Source: an uncultured Eubacteriales bacterium (lineage in GTDB: Bacteria > Bacillota_A > Clostridia > Christensenellales > Aristaeellaceae). Taken from it: a DNA stretch of 9,501 nucleotides. The stretch covers positions 1 to 9,501 of the forward strand of contig USEE01000033.1 of the NCBI GenBank assembly GCA_900553645.1, in the 5' to 3' direction. Position 1 is the stretch's first letter. Every line of letters begins with the position of its first letter. Positions 1-6,030 of this stretch are shown here, in pieces. Below the pieces are notes generated by a model. It saw only the letters and a list, made by a program, of their open reading frames with translations, had not been told where the DNA came from and did not search any database. Made by a program: the position numbers and the translations under genes.

Positions 1-109
1 CTACGACGTAGCGCGCAACGGCTGGCTGGCCGACTTCAACGATCCCATCAACATGCTGGAGATGTGGACCACCAAGTCGGGCAACAACGACGCTCAGTTC
101 GGTCGTTAA
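1..109 (+). CDS. C-terminal fragment of an OppA-like peptide ABC transporter substrate-binding protein (5' end outside window)
   Basis: The frame starting at base 2 reads 35 residues to a TAA at 107-109, with a second in-frame TAA right after it. The segment contains WLADFNDPINMLEMW and GNNDAQFGR. This is the typical signature of family-5 extracellular solute-binding proteins (OppA/DppA type), which capture oligopeptides outside the membrane and pass them to an ABC permease. In known family members this block is followed by a Y-x-N-x-x-Y/F-D segment and roughly 80-110 further residues forming the end of the C-terminal lobe. Here the protein stops nine residues after the last family motif begins, so it looks truncated. 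No continuation is visible in the other two forward frames before the terminator at 144. The family assignment is good; the truncation is inferred from memory of the family. Confidence 0.8.
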   Translation, partial: YDVARNGWLADFNDPINMLEMWTTKSGNNDAQFGR

Positions 110-143
110 TAACCGCTCGCAAAAACTATTAGCATAAGCCACA

Positions 144-184
144 GCGCCGTCCGGGTAAGCCAAGCCCGGGCGGCGCGTTTTACT
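144..184 (+). terminator. Rho-independent terminator after the peptide-binding-protein gene
   Basis: A 12-bp GC-rich stem (144-155 with 165-176, one G-U pair) has a 9-nt loop and is followed by GTTTTACTTTT. It lies 35 nt after the stop codon and separates the upstream gene from the glycohydrolase operon. Confidence 0.85.
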
Positions 185-219
185 TTTAGAATCGAAATTG
201 CATTTTTGTAAATACACTC

Positions 220-248
220 TTGCCAAATGCCATGCGCAAGGGTATAAT
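220..248 (+). promoter_or_regulatory. Sigma-A-type promoter of the glycohydrolase / FAD oxidoreductase operon
   Basis: The -35 box TTGCCA (220-225) matches 5 of 6 consensus bases. It is followed by a 17-nt spacer and a perfect -10 box TATAAT (243-248). Transcription would start near 255, giving a leader of about 70 nt before the ATG at 327. A 5-bp inverted repeat (CTGCG/CGCAG) in the leader is too weak to call a regulatory structure. Confidence 0.85.
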
Positions 249-326
249 GTGTGTGAAAAATACGGTTGGCTGCGTACAAAAACGCGCCCGGCCGCAGACT
301 GTTCGGCAGTATAAGGAGGAAAAATA

Positions 327-2114
327 ATGAACGCCATTGAGGATAAGAAAACGTTTTTTGACCGTGTTTACGCCTGCTGGATGGGCAAAAACATCGGCGG
401 CACCTTGGGCGGCCCACTCGAAGGCCGCATGGAGCTGATGGACATAAAGGGTTATACCCAGCAGTTCGTGGGCGCTGTGGAAAACGACGATCTGGATCTG
501 CAACTGGTGAACCTGCACTGCGTTGAGCAGAACGGCGGCCGCGCCGACGTGTCCATAATCAGCCGCGAATGGCTGGATCACGTGCACTTCGAGTGGGATG
601 AGTACGGACACTCGCTGACCAACATGCGCCGCGGTCTGGGCTATCCTCTGGCGGGCTGTTTTAATAACTTTTTCACCGACTGCATGGGCTCGCCCATCCG
701 CTCCGAGATATGGGCGGTCATGTGCGCGGGTATGCCCGATTTGGCCGCGTATTATGCCTATCAGGACGCAAGCGTTGACCACGCGGGCGGCGAAGGCGTG
801 TATGGCGAAATCTTCTTTGCGGTGCTGGAGAGCATGGCGTTCCTCGAAACCGACAAGTTCAAGCTGATCGATCGCGCGCTGGGCTACCTGCCCAAGGATT
901 GCGCCGTGCGCCGCGCGGTAGAATTGCTGCTGGAAAAGTATCACGCGGGCGCAAGCTGGGTCGATGCGCGTCAGGCGATCATCGACAACTTCGCGGGCGA
1001 CAACTTCACCTATGCGCCGGTCAACATCGCGTTCACGCTGGTGGGCTGGCTGTATGAGGAGGGCTTCACCGCGCAGATGCTTACCACCATCGACTGTGGC
1101 TATGATACCGACTGCACCGTGGCGACGCTGGGTTCGCTGCTGGGCATACTGTACGGAACCAAGTATCTTGACAAGTACTGGACTGAGCCGCTGGGCGAAA
1201 ATATCGCCGTCAGCCGCCCTGTAACCGGCTTCAACGTGCCCAAGAACATCACCGAGCTGACCGAGCGTTCGATAGCCGCGCGCGACATACTGCAGATGCA
1301 CTATTCTCAGCAGACCGACAAGTCTGTCTACACCATACCTTACCAGAGCGCGGTTGAGGTTTATAAACTCCCGCTTGGCTCGCACAAGAATAACGATCTT
1401 GATGTGGAACTGTACCATCAGGACGGCAAGCCGGTATTCAAGCCCGGCGAGACCCGCACTCTGAAGGTATGCTTCAAAAATCACGAAAACATACCGCAGA
1501 TATTCGACGTTGAGGCGGATGTGCCCGGCTTTAAGGCAGAACCCGTGCATGTGGAAGTACCCGCCGAGGGCAAGGCCGAATGCACGCTGACGCTGACCGC
1601 GCCCGTGAAGAAGGAAATCGCATACCGCGGCCACCTGCGCCTCAAGCGCATAGTGAACGGCATTTTCTGGGACTATGAGGAAATGCCGCTGACGATACTG
1701 CCCTCGATGGACTGGCGCATGTGCGTGGACGGCGTGGAAACCGAAATCGGCGTGGCCGAAAACCGCCTGTCCGCCAGTGAACTGGGCATAAAGGACGCAA
1801 AGACGCTGACGTTCAGCACGCGCTTTACGCTCACCGATAAGCCCAGCACCGTGTGGCTCAAGTTCTGCTGCCGCAACCCGCTCAAGGTCGAGCTGGACGG
1901 CAAGACCGTGATCGACACGCCCGACTACACCGTGGTAATCCCGGCGTACCATCGCGCCGACAACCGCAAGTGCACGTATGCCGACCTCACGTCGGGCGCG
2001 CACGACATAAAGATCACCGTGGGCGATGTGGAGTCGTTTAAGGAACTGTACTTCATGCCGGTTGCGGAAAAGGAAGTATACTGGGCGTATCGAATCGACA
2101 CCCTGTTTGAATAA
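327..2114 (+). CDS. ADP-ribosylglycohydrolase-family protein with C-terminal beta-sandwich domains
   Basis: The product has 595 residues. The start ATG is preceded by AAGGAGG seven bases upstream. Residues about 8-320 form an ADP-ribosylglycohydrolase (DraG/ARH) fold: a Gly-rich N-terminal motif (GKNIGGTLGGPLEG, 20-33), ENDDLDL (52-58), DHAGGEGVYG (151-160) and CGYDTDCTVATLGSLLG (257-273). Known family members are binuclear metal enzymes that cleave the bond between ADP-ribose and a side chain. The Asp pairs D54/D55 and D260/D262 sit where metal ligands are expected. The usual threonines after each pair are replaced by Leu56 and Cys263, so the natural substrate may not be ADP-ribosylated protein. 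Residues about 340-425 look like an Ig-like beta domain (FKPGETRTLKV), and about 460-580 like a jelly-roll with a sugar-binding look (VELDGK, SGAHDIKITVG). No signal peptide is visible, so it is probably cytoplasmic. It is the first gene of a two-gene operon. Family assignment is firm; the substrate is unknown. Confidence 0.92.
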   Translation: MNAIEDKKTFFDRVYACWMGKNIGGTLGGPLEGRMELMDIKGYTQQFVGAVENDDLDLQLVNLHCVEQNGGRADVSIISREWLDHVHFEWDEYGHSLTNMRRGLGYPLAGCFNNFFTDCMGSPIRSEIWAVMCAGMPDLAAYYAYQDASVDHAGGEGVYGEIFFAVLESMAFLETDKFKLIDRALGYLPKDCAVRRAVELLLEKYHAGASWVDARQAIIDNFAGDNFTYAPVNIAFTLVGWLYEEGFTAQMLTTIDCGYDTDCTVATLGSLLGILYGTKYLDKYWTEPLGENIAVSRPVTGFNVPKNITELTERSIAARDILQMHYSQQTDKSVYTIPYQSAVEVYKLPLGSHKNNDLDVELYHQDGKPVFKPGETRTLKVCFKNHENIPQIFDVEADVPGFKAEPVHVEVPAEGKAECTLTLTAPVKKEIAYRGHLRLKRIVNGIFWDYEEMPLTILPSMDWRMCVDGVETEIGVAENRLSASELGIKDAKTLTFSTRFTLTDKPSTVWLKFCCRNPLKVELDGKTVIDTPDYTVVIPAYHRADNRKCTYADLTSGAHDIKITVGDVESFKELYFMPVAEKEVYWAYRIDTLFE

Positions 2115-2122
2115 TTGATTGT

Positions 2123-2127
2123 GGAGG
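2123..2127 (+). promoter_or_regulatory. Ribosome binding site that fixes the start of the FAD oxidoreductase
   Basis: GGAGG lies 8 nt before the ATG at 2136. This favours that ATG over the in-frame TTG at 2115, which overlaps the preceding stop and has no Shine-Dalgarno sequence at a usable distance. Confidence 0.85.
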
Positions 2128-2135
2128 AAAGGCGT

Positions 2136-3398
2136 ATGCAGTACGTTGAGGAAGCCAGCCGCGTGCGCGTGGCGGGCGAGTACGACGTGGTTGTCGCAGG
2201 CGGCGGCGTGGCGGGCATTGCCGCCGCGCTGGCGGCCCGGCGCGCGGGCAAGCGGGCGCTGCTGATCGAAAAGAGCCTGAAGCTGGGCGGACTGGCCACG
2301 CTGGGGCTTATCAACCTGTTCGTGCCAATGTGCAACGGGCGCGGCACGCCGATAATCGGCGGCATGTGCGAGGAGCTTCTGCGCCTGTCGATACGGCTGG
2401 GCTATGATTCGCTGCCCGAGGCGTGGCGCGAATGCGGCATGCATCCGGGCGAACAGTCGCGTTACGTAACGCGCTTTTCTCCCGACATATTCGCGATGGA
2501 GCTGAGCAGACTGCTGGACGACGAGGGCGTGGATATACTCTACGACGCGCTGGCCGTTAAGCCGGTTATGCAGGATACGCGCTGCACCGGCGTAATCATA
2601 GAAAGCAAGAGCGGTCGCGAGTTTTACAGCGCGGGCGTAGTCATCGACGCAACTGGCGACGCGGACCTGCTGGAGCGCGCGGGCGTGCCCACCAAGCAGG
2701 GCGGCAACTACTTCACCTACATTGGTCGCGCGATAGACCTCGAGCATTGCAAAAAGGCCATCGAAACCGGCAACATCGATAACGCATTGTATTCGATAGC
2801 GGGCGGCGGCGCAAGCCTGTACGGCGATAACCAGATGCCGGGCAAGCCGCTGATGAGCGGCGTGGATGTGCGTGAGATAAGCCGCTACATAATCGACAAC
2901 CATAAGTTGATACTGGAAAAGCTAAGCAGCGAAACGCGCTTCGAGCGCGACGTGGTGCAGCTGCCCGGTATGCCGCAGTTCCGCACGACGCGCCACATCG
3001 ACGGTGATTACACGCTCAGGGTGGAGGATGCATACTGCCACTTTGACGATTCCGTGGGCGCGATATGCGACTTCGACCGGCGCGACTATCTGTTCGAGGT
3101 GCCGCTGCGCTGCCTTGTGCGCCGCGAGTATCCCAACTTCATCACGGCGGGACGCTCGGCAAGCGCGTGCGGCTATGCGTGGGACGTGCTGCGCGTGATA
3201 CCCCCGGCGATACAGACCGGCCAGGCGGCGGGCATAGTCGCGGCGCACGCGCTGGACGAAAAGTGCGCGGCGGCCGACGTTGATATGGCGGCGGTACAGT
3301 CAGCGCTCAGTGCGGCGGGCGTAATGGTTCACTTCGATGACAGCCTGATACCGCAAAGCGAGAATGCGGGCGAAACGGTTGATGTAGGTCATATCTGA
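2136..3398 (+). CDS. FAD-dependent oxidoreductase (FAD_oxidored family)
   Basis: The product has 420 residues. Near the N-terminus is a Rossmann dinucleotide-binding fold: DVVVAGGGVAGIAAALAARR (17-36, GxGxxG at 22-27), with the ribose-binding acid E45 in LLIEK and then LGGLAT (50-55). DATGDAD (171-177), FITAGRSAS (335-343) and VLRVIPPAIQTGQAAG (351-366) are the later FAD-contact motifs of the FAD_oxidored (PF12831-type) family. No membrane segment or signal peptide is visible, so it should be a soluble cytoplasmic flavoprotein. No 4Fe-4S ferredoxin motif is present, so the electron acceptor is unclear. It starts 21 nt after the glycohydrolase stop and shares its promoter, which suggests both act on the same substrate or pathway. 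It is clearly an FAD enzyme; the reaction is unknown. Confidence 0.92.
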   Translation: MQYVEEASRVRVAGEYDVVVAGGGVAGIAAALAARRAGKRALLIEKSLKLGGLATLGLINLFVPMCNGRGTPIIGGMCEELLRLSIRLGYDSLPEAWRECGMHPGEQSRYVTRFSPDIFAMELSRLLDDEGVDILYDALAVKPVMQDTRCTGVIIESKSGREFYSAGVVIDATGDADLLERAGVPTKQGGNYFTYIGRAIDLEHCKKAIETGNIDNALYSIAGGGASLYGDNQMPGKPLMSGVDVREISRYIIDNHKLILEKLSSETRFERDVVQLPGMPQFRTTRHIDGDYTLRVEDAYCHFDDSVGAICDFDRRDYLFEVPLRCLVRREYPNFITAGRSASACGYAWDVLRVIPPAIQTGQAAGIVAAHALDEKCAAADVDMAAVQSALSAAGVMVHFDDSLIPQSENAGETVDVGHI

Positions 3399-3413
3399 TG
3401 TAAATGTATTTGC

Positions 3414-3449
3414 GCGGGCGGGAACGATTGCTTCCTGTCCACGCTTTTT
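3414..3449 (+). terminator. Probable Rho-independent terminator of the glycohydrolase operon
   Basis: The arm GCGGGCGGGAA (3414-3424) pairs with TTCCTGTCCACGC (3432-3444). There are two single-base bulges in the right arm and one G-U pair, followed by TTTTT (3445-3449). The bulges make it weaker than the other terminators in the window. Confidence 0.55.
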
Positions 3450-3626
3450 ATCTTGAGGGCTTTGCACAGGCGGAAAACAGTTTGGGCGTGACCTTCGCCT
3501 TAAACTGACTGAACTCCGCTTAACTTATAAAAAAGCTATACGAATAAAGCAATGCGTTTAGTTTTAACTACGCTTGGAAAAATGTAATATCATAGGGCTA
3601 TACATTAAGCGCAAAGGAGAAAACAT
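3450..3626 (+). other. Intergenic leader before the glycerol-1-phosphate dehydrogenase gene, with an unexplained hairpin
   Basis: No gene is visible here. An imperfect hairpin pairs CAGTTT (3478-3483) with AAACTG (3502-3507), and GGCG (3485-3488) with CGCC (3496-3499), with a 1x2 internal loop and a 7-nt loop. It has no U-tract, so it is not a terminator. The rest becomes AT-rich towards the start codon and probably holds the promoter. Confidence 0.4.
3562..3590 (+). promoter_or_regulatory. Weak candidate promoter for the glycerol-1-phosphate dehydrogenase-like gene
   Basis: TTTTAA (3562-3567, 3 of 6 consensus) and TAATAT (3585-3590, 4 of 6) are 17 nt apart in an AT-rich stretch 40 nt before the ATG. 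An alternative is CTGACT (3505-3510) with TATAAA (3526-3531), but its 15-nt spacer is short. Some promoter is expected because a terminator precedes the gene. Confidence 0.3.
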
Positions 3627-4985
3627 ATGGCCTACCATCTTGAATACGACGAAAACGGCAAGCTGCTCATTTCAGGCATAGAATGCGCGTGCGGCTGCGC
3701 GCATACGCTGCCCAGTCAGGACATATACGTTGGCGCGAACCTGATCGCGCGCATACCCGGTTACATACGCGCGCGCGGGCTGGGCACGCACTGCGTGCTG
3801 GTTGCCGACAATAATACGTATGAAATCGCGGGGCGCGACGTGAGCCGCACGCTGAGCGCCGCCGGATTTGACGTGATAGAGTGCGTTATAGTGCGCGACG
3901 ACCCGATGGATCCCGACGAACGCGCGGTGGGCGAGGTGCTTTTGAGCATACAGCCCGAGACCGAGTTCCTCGTCGCGGTCGGTTCCGGCTCGATAACCGA
4001 CACCACGCGCGTAAACGCCGCGCGCACCGGCCTGCCGTTTGTGAGCGTGGGCACTGCGCCCTCAATGGACGGCTATACCTCAGTAGTTGCGCCGCTCACG
4101 TTTAAGGGACTCAAAATACACCGAAGCGGCCCCTGCCCGGAGATAATCGTGTGCGATACCGAGATACTGCGCACCGCGCCGCTGAGCATGGTATGCGCGG
4201 GCGTGGGCGACGTGCTTGGTAAATACATCGCCAAATGCGACTGGATGATAGGTAATATCATAAACGACGAGCCGTATTGCGATGTGTGCGGCGAAATCGT
4301 GACCGACGCGATAAACAAGCTGTTAAAGAACATCCCCGAGATTCGCGCGCGCACGGAATACGGTATACGCGTGCTGATCGAGGCATTGCTGCTGGCGGGC
4401 GTGACGATAATGATAATCGGCCATACGCGCGCCGTGGCCTCGGTTGAGCACAACATCGCGCACTACTGGGAGATGCAGCAGATGCTGCGCGGTAATCGCG
4501 CGCCCTCGCACGGCGCGTCGGTGGGCGTGGCGACGCTGATGGTGTGGCCGATATTTAAGAAGTTCGCGAGCGAGGACATAAGCAACCTCGACATGGACGC
4601 AATCCGTGCAAAGCGACTTAACCGCGCCGAGCGTGAGCAGTGGATGATAAGCGCATACGGCGAGGCCAACGCGCGCGCGATAATGAGCGAAAACGAGGGC
4701 GACTTCCTCACGTGGGAGGAGCAGCAGCGCCGCATACTCCGCGCACAGCAGCGCATATCCGACATACGTGCTGCGATTGCGCTGATGCCCGAGTATGACG
4801 AAATATGCGCGGCAATGGTGGAACTGGGCGCGCCGCTTACGCCCGCCGAGTGCGGTGTGGGCGACGATCTGGTCAATCTGTCCATGCACTGCGCCAAGGA
4901 CTACCGCACGCGCTATACTCTGTTCAAGCTGCTGGACGAATGCGGACTGCTGGATAAGTATCTTACCGACTATCCGATTGGCTGA
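3627..4985 (+). CDS. sn-glycerol-1-phosphate dehydrogenase-like enzyme (AraM/EgsA group of the iron-alcohol-dehydrogenase superfamily)
   Basis: The product has 452 residues. AGGAG lies 7 nt before the ATG. Known AraM/EgsA enzymes reduce dihydroxyacetone phosphate to sn-glycerol-1-phosphate with NAD(P)H. GSGSITDTTR (119-128) and TAPSMDGYTS (143-152) are the nucleotide- and substrate-binding loops. The metal ligands expected for the superfamily are visible: D195 in AGVGDVLGK, H275 in VEHNIAHYWEM and H295 in SHGASVG. The N-terminus carries ECACGCAH (19-26), a CxCGxxH pattern just before the first beta strand and a possible extra metal site. It is longer than Bacillus AraM (about 394 residues from memory), mainly in the C-terminal helical part. 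It is transcribed alone, with no ara genes nearby. Of its 40 Ile codons, 25 are ATA by hand count. Superfamily is certain; the precise substrate is inferred. Confidence 0.88.
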   Translation: MAYHLEYDENGKLLISGIECACGCAHTLPSQDIYVGANLIARIPGYIRARGLGTHCVLVADNNTYEIAGRDVSRTLSAAGFDVIECVIVRDDPMDPDERAVGEVLLSIQPETEFLVAVGSGSITDTTRVNAARTGLPFVSVGTAPSMDGYTSVVAPLTFKGLKIHRSGPCPEIIVCDTEILRTAPLSMVCAGVGDVLGKYIAKCDWMIGNIINDEPYCDVCGEIVTDAINKLLKNIPEIRARTEYGIRVLIEALLLAGVTIMIIGHTRAVASVEHNIAHYWEMQQMLRGNRAPSHGASVGVATLMVWPIFKKFASEDISNLDMDAIRAKRLNRAEREQWMISAYGEANARAIMSENEGDFLTWEEQQRRILRAQQRISDIRAAIALMPEYDEICAAMVELGAPLTPAECGVGDDLVNLSMHCAKDYRTRYTLFKLLDECGLLDKYLTDYPIG

Positions 4986-4993
4986 CTATAAAG

Positions 4994-5038
4994 AAAACCA
5001 TCCGTCACATGGCACCAAGCTGGTGACGGATGGTTTTT
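4994..5038. terminator. Bidirectional Rho-independent terminator between convergent genes
   Basis: A perfect 15-bp stem (4994-5008 with 5023-5037) has a 14-nt loop, AAAA on its 5' edge and TTTTT on its 3' edge, so it can work on both strands. It starts 8 nt after the dehydrogenase stop (+) and lies 25 nt beyond the phosphatase stop (-). The loop can also form a small competing hairpin, CACCA/TGGTG (5013-5025). Confidence 0.93.
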
Positions 5039-5062
5039 CGTTTAAGGCATAAGGCGTATGTA

Positions 5063-5851
5063 TTACTTGTGCGCGTTTATAATTTCGAGCGCCTTGTCAA
5101 AGCACTTCTGGTTCGCGGCCAGCATGAAGCCCGGTACGCCGTAGTTGCGCGCGCCCGCCTTGCCGTTTACGGGCAGTTCAAAGCGTCCGCCTGCCTCCAG
5201 AATAATCAATGCGCCCGCGCAGAAGTCCCACGGCGACAGCTTCAATTCATAGAATACGTCCAGTCGGCCGCACGCGATGTCGCACAGGTCAAGCGCCGCC
5301 GAACCCGTGCGTCGGAGATCGCCGCCCTGCTTGAGGAAGTCCAGCGCGATAGCCATCGTCCTGTCGGCCAGTTCGGCATAGTAGGGCGACGTGCCCACCG
5401 ATACCATTGCGCGTTCAAACGGCATGTCAGACGCGTGAATCTGAGTCCCGTTCAGGTATGCGCCCTTGCCCTTTAAGGCGGCGAACATTTCGTCCCTGTA
5501 CGGGTCGTATATCAGACCGAGCACCGGTTCTTTATTCTGCATAAGCGCGATCGATATTGCCGAACAGGCGCGCGAACGCATGAAGTTGAGCGTGCCGTCG
5601 ATGGGGTCTATCACAAACGTGTAATCGTCGGTCAACTGCTGATTCTCCTTTTCCTCGGCGAAGAACAGCGCGCCGGGCAAAAGCCTGCCCAGTTCGCTTA
5701 TCAGCATATTCTGTACCGCTACGTCCGAATCGGTCACGAAGTTGTAATGGCCTTCCTTTTTATGCTCGGCGGGCTTGTGCGCGTCCAGCATTATGCGCGA
5801 TGCGCGCCGCGCGACCTGCTCAATATCGCAAAGCAGTTTTTCCATATCCAT
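5063..5851 (-). CDS. Inositol monophosphatase-family phosphatase (SuhB-like)
   Basis: The product has 262 residues, the usual length for the family. Metal-binding motifs are complete: VTDSD (39-43), AEEKE (65-69), IDPIDGTLNF (81-90, with D82 and D85) and SPWDFCAGALIILEAGG (206-222, with W208 and D209). These Mg-dependent, lithium-sensitive phosphatases remove phosphate from inositol-1-phosphate, sugar phosphates or nucleotide 3'-phosphates, and sequence alone does not decide which. No signal peptide is seen; it should be cytoplasmic. The start at 5851 has GGAG 11 nt upstream, a slightly long spacing; the next in-frame ATG (5845) would be farther still. The gene is monocistronic, with its own promoter at 5896-5924, and converges on the dehydrogenase gene. 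The symbol is left open because suhB proper cannot be separated from its paralogues. Confidence 0.93.
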   Translation of the reverse strand: MDMEKLLCDIEQVARRASRIMLDAHKPAEHKKEGHYNFVTDSDVAVQNMLISELGRLLPGALFFAEEKENQQLTDDYTFVIDPIDGTLNFMRSRACSAISIALMQNKEPVLGLIYDPYRDEMFAALKGKGAYLNGTQIHASDMPFERAMVSVGTSPYYAELADRTMAIALDFLKQGGDLRRTGSAALDLCDIACGRLDVFYELKLSPWDFCAGALIILEAGGRFELPVNGKAGARNYGVPGFMLAANQKCFDKALEIINAHK

Positions 5852-5895
5852 CTGTAATACATCTCCATAAGCGTTATAAGCGTGGGGTTACGCTA

Positions 5896-5924
5896 ATCAT
5901 ATACCTAACCCGATGCGCTGTAAA
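5896..5924 (-). promoter_or_regulatory. Sigma-A-type promoter of the phosphatase gene
   Basis: On the minus strand the -35 box TTTACA (5924-5919, 5 of 6) is separated by 17 nt from the -10 box TATGAT (5901-5896, 5 of 6). The predicted start near 5889 gives a leader of about 38 nt. That leader contains a direct repeat of ACGCTTATA/ACGCTTATG around 5866-5882. Confidence 0.75.
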
Positions 5925-5949
5925 CCTGCGGGGCGTAAAATAAAACCAA

Positions 5950-5984
5950 TTTGACGCAACCATATTTCGACACGATTCGTCAAA
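5950..5984. repeat. Inverted repeat TTTGACG-N21-CGTCAAA in the divergent promoter region
   Basis: Seven-base arms (5950-5956 and 5978-5984) are perfect inverted copies. They lie upstream of the phosphatase -35 box and just before the LCP gene's likely promoter. The arrangement would suit a dimeric regulator controlling one or both genes, but no regulator is in view and a chance match is possible. Confidence 0.35.
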
Positions 5985-5987
5985 GTC

Positions 5988-6007
5988 ATACGGCTCTGCC
6001 GTATTAT
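5988..6007 (+). promoter_or_regulatory. AT-rich -10-like element and small inverted repeat upstream of the LCP gene
   Basis: TATTAT (6002-6007) resembles a -10 box. The best -35 at 17 nt is only GTCAAA (5979-5984, 3 of 6). The -10 overlaps a perfect 6-bp inverted repeat, ATACGG-CTCTG-CCGTAT (5988-6004), which could be an operator. If this is the promoter, the leader is only about 15-20 nt. Confidence 0.35.
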
Positions 6008-6019
6008 AAAGCGATATTT

Positions 6020-6023
6020 GAGG
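6020..6023 (+). promoter_or_regulatory. Ribosome binding site that fixes the LCP start
   Basis: GAGG ends 7 nt before the ATG at 6031. The in-frame GTG at 6025 would be only 1 nt from it, so the ATG is the start. Confidence 0.65.
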
Positions 6024-6030
6024 TGTGCGC

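Noticed and set aside
2115..2135. TTG start for the FAD oxidoreductase
   Set aside because: The added seven residues are encoded by the ribosome binding site region itself; the ATG at 2136 has GGAGG at ideal spacing.
186..2903. A 905-codon open frame on the minus strand across the glycohydrolase and oxidoreductase genes
   Set aside because: It is a by-product of GC-rich codons of the forward genes. Its protein is full of His, Arg, Ala and Val without any recognisable motif, it spans an operon boundary between two clear genes, and it has no fitting ribosome binding site.
4323..4897. Overlapping minus-strand frames of 144 and 188 codons inside the dehydrogenase gene
   Set aside because: They lie entirely within a gene with clear catalytic motifs and have no recognisable product or signals of their own.
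5030..5476. Plus-strand frame of 148 codons opposite the phosphatase C-terminus
   Set aside because: It starts within the bidirectional terminator and is antisense to conserved phosphatase motifs.
6025..6030. GTG start for the LCP protein
   Set aside because: It lies one base after the GAGG ribosome binding site; the ATG two codons later has correct spacing.
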